A DNA stretch of 64,000 bases, taken from assembly GCF_050003625.1 (NCBI RefSeq), contig NC_134397.1, forward strand, positions 147,869,526-147,933,525. Direction: 5' to 3'. Positions 36,401 through 48,380 of this stretch are shown here, in pieces. How positions within the stretch are numbered: position 1 is the stretch's first letter; each line of letters starts with the position of its first letter. The notes under the pieces were generated by a model. That model did not search any database and was not told the DNA's origin. It saw nothing but the letters and a program-made list of their open reading frames with translations. Source of the stretch: Haematobia irritans (taxonomy: Eukaryota; Arthropoda; Insecta; Diptera; Muscidae). The translations under genes and the position numbers were made by a program.

Positions 36401-36430
36401 GAGATATGGGCAATTTTTTACGTTTTTGGT
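36401..36430 (+). repeat. Truncated monomer: GGGCAA joined to TTTTTTACG
   Basis: GATATGGGCAA runs directly into TTTTTTACGTTTTTGG, removing AAGAAGTTTTTCATATAAAAATTTCAA. CAA is present on both sides of the lost stretch. It is seen once. Confidence 0.86.
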
Positions 36431-39400
36431 GGATTTTTCAATTTTTTGGGGGTGGTCACGAATTAAAGTCCTTTTCGCTCTAGGACGCATATTTAAGGAG
36501 ATATGGGCAAAAGAAGTTTTTCATATAAAAATTTCAATTTTTTTAGGTTTTGGGTGGATTTTTCAATTTTTTGGGGGTGGTCACGAATTAAAGTCCTTTT
36601 CGCTCTAGTACGCTTAGTGTAGGAGATATGGGCAAAAGAAGTTTTTCATATAAAAATTTCATTTTTTTAGGTTTTGGGTGGATTTTTAAATTTTTTGGGG
36701 GTGGTCACGAATTAAAGTCCTTTTCGCTCTAGGACGCATATTTAAGGAGATATGGGCAAAAGAAGTTTTTCATATAAAAATTTCAATTTTTTTAGGTTTT
36801 GGGTGAATTTTTCAATTTTTTGGGTGTGGTCACGAATTAAAGTCCTTTTCGCTCTAGGACGCATATTTAAGAAGATATGGGCAAAAGAAGTTTTTCATAC
36901 AAAATATCAATTTTTTTAGGTTTTGGGTGGATTTTTCAATTTTTTGGGGTGGTCACGAATTAAAGTCCTTTTCGCTCTAGGACGCATATTTAAGGAGATA
37001 TGGGCAAAAGAAGTTTTTCATATAAAAATTTCAATTATTTTAGGTTTTGGGTGAATTTTTCAATTTTTTGGGGGTGGTCACGAATTAAAGTCCTTTTCGC
37101 TCTAGGACGCATATTTAAGGAGATATGGGCAAAAGAAGTTTTTCATATAAAAATTACAAAAATTTTCAATAGGTTTTGGGTGGATTTTTCAATTTTTTGG
37201 GGTGGTCACGAATTAAAGTCCTTTTCGCTCTAGGACGCATATTTAAGGAGATATGGGCAAAAGAAGTTTTTCATATAAAAATTTCAATTTTTTTAGGTTT
37301 TGGGTGGATTTTTCAATTTTTTGGGGGTGGTCACGAATTAAAGTCCTTTTCGCTCTAGGACGCATATTTAAGGAGATATGGGCAAAAGAAGTTTTTCATA
37401 TAAAAATTTCATTTTTTTTAGGTTTTGGGTGGATTTTTCAATTTTTTGGGGCTGGTCACGAATTAAAGTCCTTTTCGCTCTAGGACGCATATTTAAGGAG
37501 ATATGGGCAAAAGAAGTTTTTCATATAAAAATTTCAATTTTTTACGTTTTTGGTGGATTTTTCAATTTTTTGGGGGTGGTCACGAATTAAAGTCCTTTTC
37601 GCTCTAGGACGCATATTTAAGGAGATATAGGCAAAAGAAGTTTTTCATATAAAAATTTCAATTTTTTTAGGTTTTGGGTGGATTTTTCAATTTTTTGGGG
37701 GTGGTCACGAATTAAAGTCCTTTTCGCTCTAGGACGCTTAGTGTAGGAGATATGGGCAAAAGAAGTTTTTCGTATAAAAATTTCAATTTTTTTAGGTTTT
37801 GGGTGGATTTTTCAATTTTTTGGGGGTGGTCACGAATTAAAGTCCTTTTCGCTCTAGGACGCATATTTAAGGAGATATGGGCAAAAGAAGTTTTTCATAT
37901 AAAAATTTCAATTTTTTTAGGTTTTGGGTGAATTTTTCAATTTTTTGGGGGTGGTCACGAATTAAAGTCCTTTTCGCTCTAGGACGCATATTTAAGGAGA
38001 TATGGGCAAAAGAAGTTTTTCATACAAAAATTTCAATTTTTTTAGGTTTTGGGTGGATTATTCAATTTTTTGGGGTGGTCACGAATTAAAGTCCTTTTCG
38101 CTCTAGGACGCATATTTAAGGAGATATGGGCAAAAGAAGTTTTTCATATAAAAATTTCAATTTTTTTAGGTTTTGGGTGAATTTTTCAATTTTTTGGGGG
38201 TGGTCACGAATTAAAGTCCTTTTCGCTCTAGGACGCATATTTAAGGAGATATGGGCAAAAGAAGTTTTTCATATAAAAAATTCAATTTTTTTAGGGTTTG
38301 GGTGAATTTTTCAATTTTTTGGGGGTGGTCACGAATTAAAGTCCTTTTCGCTCTAGGACGCATATTTAAGGAGATATGGGCAAAAGAAGTTTTTCATATA
38401 AAAATTTCAATTTTTTTAGGTTTTGGGTGGATTATTCAATTTTTTGGGGTGGTCACGAATTAAAGTCCTTTTCGCTCTAGGACGCATATTTAAGGAGATA
38501 TGGGCAAAAGAAGTTTTTCATATAAAAATTTCAATTTTTTTTAGGTTTTGGGTGAATTTTTCAATTTTTTGGGGGTGGTCACGAATTAAAGTCCTTTTCG
38601 CTCTAGAACGCATATTTAAGGAGATATGGGCAAAAGAAGTTTTTCATACAAAAATTTCAATTTTTTTAGGTTTTGGGTGGATTTTTCAATTTTTTTGGGT
38701 TGGTCACGAATTAAAGTCCTTTTCGCTCTAGGACGCATATTTAAGGAGATATGGGCAAAAAAAGTTTTTCATATAAAAATTTCAATTTTTTTTAGGTTTT
38801 GGGTGAATTTTTCAATTTTTTGAGGGTGGTCACGAATTAAAGTCCTTTTCGCTCTAGGACGCATATTTAAGGAGATATGGGCAAAAGAAGTTTTTCATAT
38901 AAAAAATTCAATTTTTTTAGGGTTTGGGTGAATTTTTCAATTTTTTGGGGGTGGTCACGAATTAAAGTCCTTTTCGCTCTAGAACGCATATTTAAGGAGA
39001 TATGGGCAAAAGAAGTTTTTCATACAAAAATTTCAATTTTTTTAGGTTTTGGGTGGATTTTTCAATTTTTTTGGGTTGGTCACGAATTAAAGTCCTTTTC
39101 GCTCTAGGACGCATATTTAAGGAGATATGGGCAAAAGAAGTTTTTCATATAAAAATTTCAATTATTTTAGGTTTTGGGTGAATTTTTCAATTTTTTGGGG
39201 GTGGTCACGAATTAAAGTCCTTTTCGCTCTAGGACGCATATTTAAGGAAATATGGACAAAAGAAGTTTTTCATATAAAAATTTCAATTTTTTTAAGTTTT
39301 GGGTGAATTTTTCAATTTTTTGGGGGTGGTCACGAATTAAAGTCCTTTTCGCTCTAGGACGCTTAGTTTAGGAGATATGGGCAAAAAAAGTTTTTCATAT

Positions 39401-40149
39401 AAAAATTTCAATTTTTTTTAGGTTTTGGGTGAATTTTTCAATTTTTTGAGGGTGGTCACGAATTAAAGTCCTTTTCGCTCTAGGACGCATATTTAAGGAG
39501 ATATGGGCAAAAGAAGTTTTTCATATAAAAATTTCAATTTTTTTAGGTTTTGGGTGGATTTTTCAATTTTTTGTGGGTGGTCACGAATTAAAGTCCTTTT
39601 CGCTCTAGGACGCATATTTAAGGAGATATGGGCAAAAGAAGTTTTTCATATAAAAATTTCAATTTTTTTAGGTTTTGGTGGATTTTTCAATTTTTTGGGG
39701 GTGGTCACGAATTAAAGTCCTTTTCGCTCTAGGACGCATATTTAAGGAGATATGGGCAAAAGAAGTTTTTCATATAAAAATTTCAATTTTTTTAGGTTTT
39801 GGGTGGATTTTTCAATTTTTTGGGGGTGGTCACGAATTAAAGTCCTTTTCGCTCTAGGACGCTTAGTGTAGGAGATATGGGCAAAAGAAGTTTTTCGTAT
39901 AAAAATTCCATTTTTTTAGGTTTTGGGTGGATTTTTCAATTTTTTGGGGGTGGTCACGAATTAAAGTCCTTTTCGCTCTAGGACGCATATTTAAGGAGAT
40001 ATGGGCAAAAGAAGTTTTTCATATAAAAATTTCAATTTTTTTAGGTTTTGGGTGAATTTTTCAATTTTTTGGGGGTGGTCACGAATTAAAGTCCTTTTCG
40101 CTCTAGGACGCATATTTAAGGAGATATGGGCAAAAGAAGTTTTTCAAAT
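36431..40149 (+). repeat. Mosaic satellite stretch with short local duplications
   Basis: These are ordinary monomers with locally repeated private variants. TATAAAAAATTC with TAGGGTTTGGGTG occurs near 38276 and 38903 (offset about 626, five monomers). CTCTAGAACG occurs at 38601 and 38977 (about three monomers). TTTTTTGAGGGTGG occurs near 38821 and 39450. The 37.18-37.9 kb part recurs at 40.52-41.25 kb (offset 3343, GATATAGGC at 37624 and 40967). No gene was seen. Confidence 0.75.
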
Positions 40150-42741
40150 AAAAATTTCAATTTTTTTAAGTTTTGGGTGAATTTTTCAATTTTTTGGGGG
40201 TGGTCACGAATTAAAGTCCTTTTCGCTCTAGGACGCTTCGTTTAGGAGATATGGGCAAAAAAAGTTTTTCATATAAAAATTTCAATTTTTTTTAGGTTTT
40301 GGGTGAATTTTTCAATTTTTTGGGGGTGGTCACGAATTAAAGTCCTTTTCGCTCTAGGACGCATATTTAAGGAGATATGGGTAAAAGAAGTTTTTCATAT
40401 AAAAATTTCAATTTTTTTGGGGTGGTCACGAATTAAAGTCCTTTTCGCTCTAGGACGCATATTTAAGGAGATATGGGCAAAAAAAGTTTTTCATACAAAA
40501 TATCAATTTTTTTAGGTTTTGGGTGGATTTTTCAATTTTTTGGGGTGGTCACGAATTAAAGTCCTTTTCGCTCTAGGACGCATATTTAAGGAGATATGGG
40601 CAAAAGAAGTTTTTCATATAAAAATTTCAATTTTTTTAGGTTTTGGGTGGATTTTTCAATTTTTTGGGGGTGGTCACGAATTAAAGTCCTTTTCGCTCTA
40701 GGACGCATATTTAAGGAGATATGGGCAAAAGAAGTTTTTCATATAAAAATTTCAATTTTTTTAGGTTTTGGGTGGATTTTTCAATTTTTTGTGGGTGGTC
40801 ACGAATTAAAGTCCTTTTCGCTCTAGGACGCATATTTAAGGAGATATGGGCAAAAGAAGTTTTTCATATAAAAATTTCAATTTTTTACGTTTTTGGTGGA
40901 TTTTTCAATTTTTTGGGGGTGGTCACGAATTAAAGTCCTTTTCGCTCTAGGACGCATATTTAAGGAGATATAGGCAAAAGAAGTTTTTCATATAAAAATT
41001 TCAATTTTTTTAGGTTTTGGGTGGATTTTTCAATTTTTTGGGGGTGGTCACGAATTAAAGTCCTTTTCGCTCTAGGACGCTTAGTGTAGGAGATATGGGC
41101 AAAAGAAGTTTTTCGTATAAAAATTTCAATTTTTTTAGGTTTTGGGTGGATTTGTCAATTTTTTGGGGGTGGTCACGAATTAAAGTCCTTTTCGCTCTAG
41201 GACGCATATTTAAGGAGATATGGGCAAAAGAAGTTTTTCATATAAAAATTTCAATTTTTTTAGGTTTAGGGTGAATTTTTCAATTTTTTGGGGGTGGTCA
41301 CGAATTAAAGTCCTTTTCGCTCTAGGACGCTTAGTTTAGGAGATATGGGCAAAAGAAGTTTTTCATATAAAAATTTCATTTTTTTTAGGTTTTGGGTGAA
41401 TTTTTCAATTTTTTGGGGGTGGTCACGAATTAAAGTCCTTTTCGCTCTAGGACGCTTCGTTTAGGAGATATGGGCAAAAGAAGTTTTTCATATAAAAATT
41501 TCAATTATTTTAGGTTTTGGGTGAATTTTTCAATTTTTTGGGGGTGGTCACGAGTTAAAGTCCTTTTCGCTCTAGGACGCTTAGTTTAGGAGATATGGGC
41601 AAAAGAAGTTTTTCATATAAAAATTTCATTTTTTTTAGGTTTTGGGTGAATTTTTCAATTTTTTGGGGGTGGTCACGAATTAAAGTCCTTTTCGCTCTAG
41701 TACGCATATTTAAGGAGATATGGGCAAAAGAAGTTTTTCATATAAAAATTTAAATTTTTTTAGGTTTTAGGTGAATTTTTCAATTTTTTGGGGTGGTCAC
41801 GAATTAAAGTCCTTTTCGCTCTAGGACGCATATTTAAGGAGATATGGGCAAAAGAAGTTTTTCATATAAAAATTTCAATTTTTTTAGGTTTTGGGTGGAT
41901 TTTTCAATTTTTTGGGGGTGGTCACGAATTAAAGTCCTTTTCGCTCTAGGACGCTTAGTGTAGGAGATATGGGCAAAAGAAGTTTTTCGTATAATAATTT
42001 CAATTTTTTTAGGTTTTGGGTGGATTTTTCAATTTTTTGGGGGTGGTCACGAATTAAAGTCCTTTTCGCTCTAGGACGCATATTTAAGGAGATATGGGCA
42101 AAAGAAGTTTTTCATATAAAAATTTCAATTTGTTTAGGTTTTGGGTGAATTTTTCAATTTTTTGGGGGTGGTCACGAATTAAAGTCATTTTCGCTCTAGG
42201 AAGCATATTTAAGGAGATATGGGCAAAAGAAGTTTTTCATACAAAAATTTCAATTTTTTTTAGGTTTTGGGTGGATTATTCAATTTTTTGGGGTGGTCAC
42301 GAATTAAAGTCCTTTTCGCTCTAGGACGCATATTTAAGGAGATATGGGCAAAAGAAGTTTTTCGTATAAAAATTTCAATTATTTTAGGTTTTGGGTGAAT
42401 TTTTCAATTTTTTGGGGGTGGTCACGAGTTAAAGTCCTTTTCGCTCTAGGACGCTTAGTTTAGGAGATATGGGCAAAAGAAGTTTTTCATATAAAAATTT
42501 CATTTTTTTTAGGTTTTGGGTGAATTTTTCAATTTTTTGGGGTGGTCACGAATTAAAGTCCTTTTCGCTCTAGGACGCATATCTAAGGAGATATGGGCAA
42601 AAGAAGTTTTTCATATAAAAATTTCAATTTTTTTAGGTTTTGGGTGAATTTTTCAATTTTTTGGGGTGGTCACCAATTAAAGTCCTTTTCGATCTAGGAC
42701 GCATATTTAAGGAGATATGGGCAAAAGATGTTTTTCATATA
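40150..42741 (+). repeat. 2.59-kb segmental tandem duplication, copy 1
   Basis: Markers recur at offset 2591-2592: GGGTAAAAGAAG (about 40380 and 42970), the 29-bp deletion junction (40408 and 42998), CATACAAAATATC, GATATAGGC, GATTTGTCAATT, GGTTTAGGGTG, CTCTAGTACG, CGTATAATAATTTC, CACGAGTTAAAG, CATATCTAAGG, GTCACCAATT and TTCGATCTAGG. The segment ends close to where the second copy starts, so this is a direct tandem duplication. Confidence 0.92.
40401..40425 (+). repeat. Truncated-monomer class 5: 29-bp deletion between internal sub-repeats
   Basis: AAATTTCAATTTTTT runs directly into GGGGTGGTCACG. This is exactly what is expected if the two TTTCAATTTTTT sub-repeats of the monomer (29 bp apart) recombined or slipped, leaving one. 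Copies lie at about 40408, 42998, 46839 and 48189, always next to a GATATGGGTAAAAG variant. It links the 2.59-kb and 1.35-kb segment families. Confidence 0.92.
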
Positions 42742-45349
42742 AAAATTTCAATTTTTTTAAGTTTTGGGTGAATTTTTCAATTTTTTGGGGGTGGTCACGA
42801 ATTAAAGTCCTTTTCGCTCTAGGACGCTTCGTTTAGGAGATATGGGCAAAAAAAGTTTTTCATATAAAAATTTCAATTTTTTTTAGGTTTTGGGTGAATT
42901 TTTCAATTTTTTGGGGGTGGTCACGAATTAAAGTCCTTTTCGCTCTAGGACGCATATTTAAGGAGATATGGGTAAAAGAAGTTTTTCATATAAAAATTTC
43001 AATTTTTTTGGGGTGGTCACGAATTAAAGTCCTTTTCGCTCTAGGACGCATATTTAAGGAGATATGGGCAAAAAAAAGTTTTTCATACAAAATATCAATT
43101 TTTTTAGGTTTTGGGTGGATTTTTCAATTTTTTGGGGTGGTCACGAATTAAAGTCCTTTTCGCTCTAGGACGCATATTTAAGGAGATATGGGCAAAAGAA
43201 GTTTTTCATATAAAAATTTCAATTTTTTTAGGTTTTGGGTGGATTTTTCAATTTTTTGGGGGTGGTCACGAATTAAAGTCCTTTTCGCTCTAGGACGCAT
43301 ATTTAAGGAGATATGGGCAAAAGAAGTTTTTCATATAAAAATTTCAATTTTTTTAGGTTTTGGGTGGATTTTTCAATTTTTTGTGGGTGGTCACGAATTA
43401 AAGTCCTTTTCGCTCTAGGACGCATATTTAAGGAGATATGGGCAAAAGAAGTTTTTCATATAAAAATTTCAATTTTTTACGTTTTTGGTGGATTTTTCAA
43501 TTTTTTGGGGGTGGTCACGAATTAAAGTCCTTTTCGCTCTAGGACGCATATTTAAGGAGATATAGGCAAAAGAAGTTTTTCATATAAAAATTTCAATTTT
43601 TTTAGGTTTTGGGTGGATTTTTCAATTTTTTGGGGGTGGTCACGAATTAAAGTCCTTTTCGCTCTAGGACGCTTAGTGTAGGAGATATGGGCAAAAGAAG
43701 TTTTTCGTATAAAAATTTCAATTTTTTTAGGTTTTGGGTGGATTTGTCAATTTTTTGGGGGTGGTCACGAATTAAAGTCCTTTTCGCTCTAGGACGCATA
43801 TTTAAGGAGATATGGGCAAAAGAAGTTTTTCATATAAAAATTTCAATTTTTTTAGGTTTAGGGTGAATTTTTCAATTTTTTGGGGGTGGTCACGAATTAA
43901 AGTCCTTTTCGCTCTAGGACGCTTAGTTTAGGAGATATGGGCAAAAGAAGTTTTTCATATAAAAATTTCATTTTTTTTAGGTTTTGGGTGAATTTTTCAA
44001 TTTTTTGGGGGTGGTCACGAATTAAAGTCCTTTTCGCTCTAGGACGCTTCGTTTAGGAGATATGGGCAAAAGAAGTTTTTCATATAAAAATTTCAATTAT
44101 TTTAGGTTTTGGGTGAATTTTTCAATTTTTTGGGGGTGGTCACGAGTTAAAGTCCTTTTCGCTCTAGGACGCTTAGTTTAGGAGATATGGGCAAAAGAAG
44201 TTTTTCATATAAAAATTTCATTTTTTTTAGGTTTTGGGTGAATTTTTCAATTTTTTGGGGGTGGTCACGAATTAAAGTCCTTTTCGCTCTAGTACGCATA
44301 TTTAAGGAGATATGGGCAAAAGAAGTTTTTCATATAAAAATTTAAATTTTTTTAGGTTTTAGGTGAATTTTTCAATTTTTTGGGGTGGTCACGAATTAAA
44401 GTCCTTTTCGCTCTAGGACGCATATTTAAGGAGATATGGGCAAAAGAAGTTTTTCATATAAAAATTTCAATTTTTTTAGGTTTTGGGTGGATTTTTCAAT
44501 TTTTTGGGGGTGGTCACGAATTAAAGTCCTTTTCGCTCTAGGACGCTTAGTGTAGGAGATATGGGCAAAAGAAGTTTTTCGTATAATAATTTCAATTTTT
44601 TTAGGTTTTGGGTGGATTTTTCAATTTTTTGGGGGTGGTCACGAATTAAAGTCCTTTTCGCTCTAGGACGCATATTTAAGGAGATATGGGCAAAAGAAGT
44701 TTTTCATATAAAAATTTCAATTTGTTTAGGTTTTGGGTGAATTTTTCAATTTTTTGGGGGTGGTCACGAATTAAAGTCATTTTCGCTCTAGGAAGCATAT
44801 TTAAGGAGATATGGGCAAAAGAAGTTTTTCATACAAAAATTTCAATTTTTTTTAGGTTTTGGGTGGATTATTCAATTTTTTGGGGTGGTCACGAATTAAA
44901 GTCCTTTTCGCTCTAGGACGCATATTTAAGGAGATATGGGCAAAAGAAGTTTTTCGTATAAAAATTTCAATTATTTTAGGTTTTGGGTGAATTTTTCAAT
45001 TTTTTGGGGGTGGTCACGAGTTAAAGTCCTTTTCGCTCTAGGACGCTTAGTTTAGGAGATATGGGCAAAAGAAGTTTTTCATATAAAAATTTCATTTTTT
45101 TTAGGTTTTGGGTGAATTTTTCAATTTTTTGGGGTGGTCACGAATTAAAGTCCTTTTCGCTCTAGGACGCATATCTAAGGAGATATGGGCAAAAGAAGTT
45201 TTTCATATAAAAATTTCAATTTTTTTAGGTTTTGGGTGAATTTTTCAATTTTTTGGGGTGGTCACCAATTAAAGTCCTTTTCGATCTAGGACGCATATTT
45301 AAGGAGATATGGGCAAAAGATGTTTTTCATATAAAAATTTCAATTTTTT
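42742..45349 (+). repeat. 2.59-kb segmental tandem duplication, copy 2
   Basis: This is the partner of 40150-42741. A single-base gain in the A run of GGGCAAAAAAAAG near 43070 shifts the offset from 2591 to 2592. The start carries TTTTTCATATAAAA where copy 1 has TTTTTCAAATAAAA (about 40145). The match ends near 45349, where copy 2 has TTTTTAGGTTTT and copy 1 has TTTTTAAGTTTT. Confidence 0.92.
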
Positions 45350-45639
45350 TAGGTTTTGGGTGAATTTTTCAATTTTTTGGGGTGGTCACGAATTAAAGTC
45401 CTTTTCGCTCTAGGACGCTTAGTTTAGGAGATATGGGCAAAAGAAGTTTTTCATATAAAAATTTCATTTTTTTTATGTTTTGGGTGAATTTTTCAATTTT
45501 TTGGGGGTGGTCACGAATTAAAGTCCTTTTCACTCTAGGACGCATATTTAAGGAGATATGGGCAAAAGAAGTTTTTCATATAAAAATTTCAATTTTTTTA
45601 GGTTTTGGGTGGATTTTCAATTTTTTAGGGGTGGTCACG

Positions 45640-46989
45640 AATTAAAGTCCTTTTCGCTCTAGGACGCATATTTAAGGAGATATGGGCAAAAGAAGTTTTT
45701 CATATAAAAATTTCAATTTTTTTAGGTTTTGGGCGGATTTTTCAATTTTTTGGGGGTGGTCACGAATTAAAGTCCTTTTCGCTCTAGGACGCATATTTAA
45801 GGAGATATGGGCAAAAGAAGTTTTTCATATAAAAATTTCAATTATTTTAGGTTTTGAGTGAATTTTTCAATTTTTTGCGGGTGGTCACGAATTAAAGTCC
45901 TTTTCGCTCTAGGACGCTTAGTTTAGGAGATATGGGCAAAAGAAGTTTTTCATATAAAAATTTCAATTTTTTTTAGGTTTTGGGTGAATTTTTCAATTAT
46001 TTGGGGGTGGTCACGAATTAAAGTCCTTTTCGCTCTAGGACGCATATTTAAGGAGATATGGGCAAAAGAAGTTTTTCATATAAAAATTTCAATTTTTTTA
46101 GGTTTTGGGTAAATTTTTCAATTTTTTGGGGGTGGTCACGAATTAAAGTCCTTTTCGCTCTAGGACGCATATTTAAGGAGATATGGGCAAAAGAAGTTTT
46201 TCATATAAAAAATTCAATTTTTTTTAGGTTTTGGGTGAATTTTTCAATTTTTTGGGGGTGGTCACGAATTAAAGTCCTTTTCGCTCTAGAACGCATATTT
46301 AAGGAGATATGGGCAAAAGAAGTTTTTCATACAAAAATTTCAATTTTTTTAGGTTTTGGGTGGATTTTTCAATTTTTTTGGGTTGGTCACGAATTAAAGT
46401 CCTTTTCGCTCTAGGACGCATATTTAAGGAGATATGGGCAAAAGAAGTTTTTCATATAAAAATTTCAATTATTTTAGGTTTTGGGTGAATTTTTCAATTT
46501 TTTGGGGGTGGTCACGAATTAAAGTCCTTTTCGCTCTAGGACGCATATTTAAGGAGATATGGGCAAAAGAAGTTTTTCAAATAAAAATTTCAATTTTTTT
46601 AAGTTTTGGGTGAATTTTTCAATTTTTTGGGGGTGGTCACGATTTAAAGTCCTTTTCGCTCTAGGACGCTTCGTTTAGGAGATATGGGCAAAAAAAGTTT
46701 TTCATATAAAAATTTCAATTTTTTTTAGGTTTTGGGTGAATTTTTCAATTTTTTGGGGGTGGTCACGAATTAAAGTCCTTTTCGCTCTAGGACGCATATT
46801 TAAGGAGATATGGGTAAAAGAAGTTTTTCATATAAAAATTTCAATTTTTTTGGGGTGGTCACGAATTAAAGTCCTTTTCGCTCTAGGACGCATATTTAAG
46901 GAGATATGGGCAATAGAAGTTTTTCATATAAAAATTTCAATTTTTTTAGGTTTTGGGCGGATTTTTCAATTTTTTGCGGGGTGGTCACG
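45640..46989 (+). repeat. 1.35-kb segmental tandem duplication, copy 1
   Basis: Markers recur at an exact offset of 1350 bp: GGGCGGATT (45731 and 47081), CAATTATTTGGGGG (about 45993 and 47343), TATAAAAAATTC (about 46205 and 47555), CTCTAGAACG, TTTTTTGGGTTGG, TTTTTCAAATAAAA, CTTCGTTTAGG, GGGTAAAAG, the 29-bp deletion junction and TTTTGCGGGGTGG. Small differences are GGGTAAATT against GGGTGAATT, GATTTAAAG near 46641, and GCAATAGAAG at about 46910. Confidence 0.92.
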
Positions 46990-48380
46990 AATTAAAGTCC
47001 TTTTCGCTCTAGGACGCATATTTAAGGAGATATGGGCAAAAGAAGTTTTTCATATAAAAATTTCAATTTTTTTAGGTTTTGGGCGGATTTTTCAATTTTT
47101 TGGGGGTGGTCACGAATTAAAGTCCTTTTCGCTCTAGGACGCATATTTAAGGAGATATGGGCAAAAGAAGTTTTTCATATAAAAATTTCAATTATTTTAG
47201 GTTTTGGGTGAATTTTTCAATTTTTTGGGGGTGGTCACGAATTAAAGTCCTTTTCGCTCTAGGACGCTTAGTTTAGGAGATATGGGCAAAAGAAGTTTTT
47301 CATATAAAAATTTCAATTTTTTTTAGGTTTTGGGTGAATTTTTCAATTATTTGGGGGTGGTCACGAATTAAAGTCCTTTTCGCTCTAGGACGCATATTTA
47401 AGGAGATATGGGCAAAAGAAGTTTTTCATATAAAAATTTCAATTTTTTTAGGTTTTGGGTGAATTTTTCAATTTTTTGGGGGTGGTCACGAATTAAAGTC
47501 CTTTTCGCTCTAGGACGCATATTTAAGGAGATATGGGCAAAAGAAGTTTTTCATATAAAAAATTCAATTTTTTTTAGGTTTTGGGTGAATTTTTCAATTT
47601 TTTGGGGGTGGTCACGAATTAAAGACCTTTTCGCTCTAGAACGCATATTTAAGGAGATATGGGCAAAAGAAGTTTTTCATACAAAAATTTCAATTTTTTT
47701 AGGTTTTGGGTGGATTTTTCAATTTTTTTGGGTTGGTCACGAATTAAAGTCCTTTTCGCTCTAGGACGCATATTTAAGGAGATATGGGCAAAAGAAGTTT
47801 TTCATATAAAAAATTCAATTATTTTAGGTTTTGGGTGAATTTTTCAATTTTTTGGGGGTGGTCACGAATTAAAGTCCTTTTCGCTCTAGGACGCATATTT
47901 AAGGAGATATGGGCAAAAGAAGTTTTTCAAATAAAAATTTCAATTTTTTTAAGTTTTGGGTGAATTTTTCAATTTTTTGGGGGTGGTCACGAATTAAAGT
48001 CCTTTTCGCTCTAGGACGCTTCGTTTAGGAGATATGGGCAAAAAAAGTTTTTCATATAAAAATTTCAATTTTTTTTAGGTTTTGGGTGAATTTTTCAATT
48101 TTTTGGGGGTGGTCACGAATTAAAGTCCTTTTCGCTCTAGGACGCATATTTAAGGAGATATGGGTAAAAGAAGTTTTTCATATAAAAATTTCAATTTTTT
48201 TGGGGTGGTCACGAATTAAAGTCCTTTTCGCTCTAGGACGCATATTTAAGGAGATATGGGCAAAAGAAGTTTTTCATATAAAAATTTCAATTTTTTTAGG
48301 TTTTGGGCGGATTTTTCAATTTTTTGCGGGGTGGTCACGAATTAAAGTCCTTTTCGCTCTAGGACGCATATTTAAGGAGA
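46990..48380 (+). repeat. 1.35-kb segmental tandem duplication, copy 2
   Basis: This is the partner at offset 1350. It carries AAAGACCTTTTCGC near 47622 where copy 1 has the usual AAAGTCC. It ends near 48380, where this copy reads GATATGGACAAAAG and CATACAAAA while copy 1 reads GATATGGGCAAAAG and CATATAAAA. The period is near 11 monomers because one unit is shortened by 29 bp. Confidence 0.92.
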
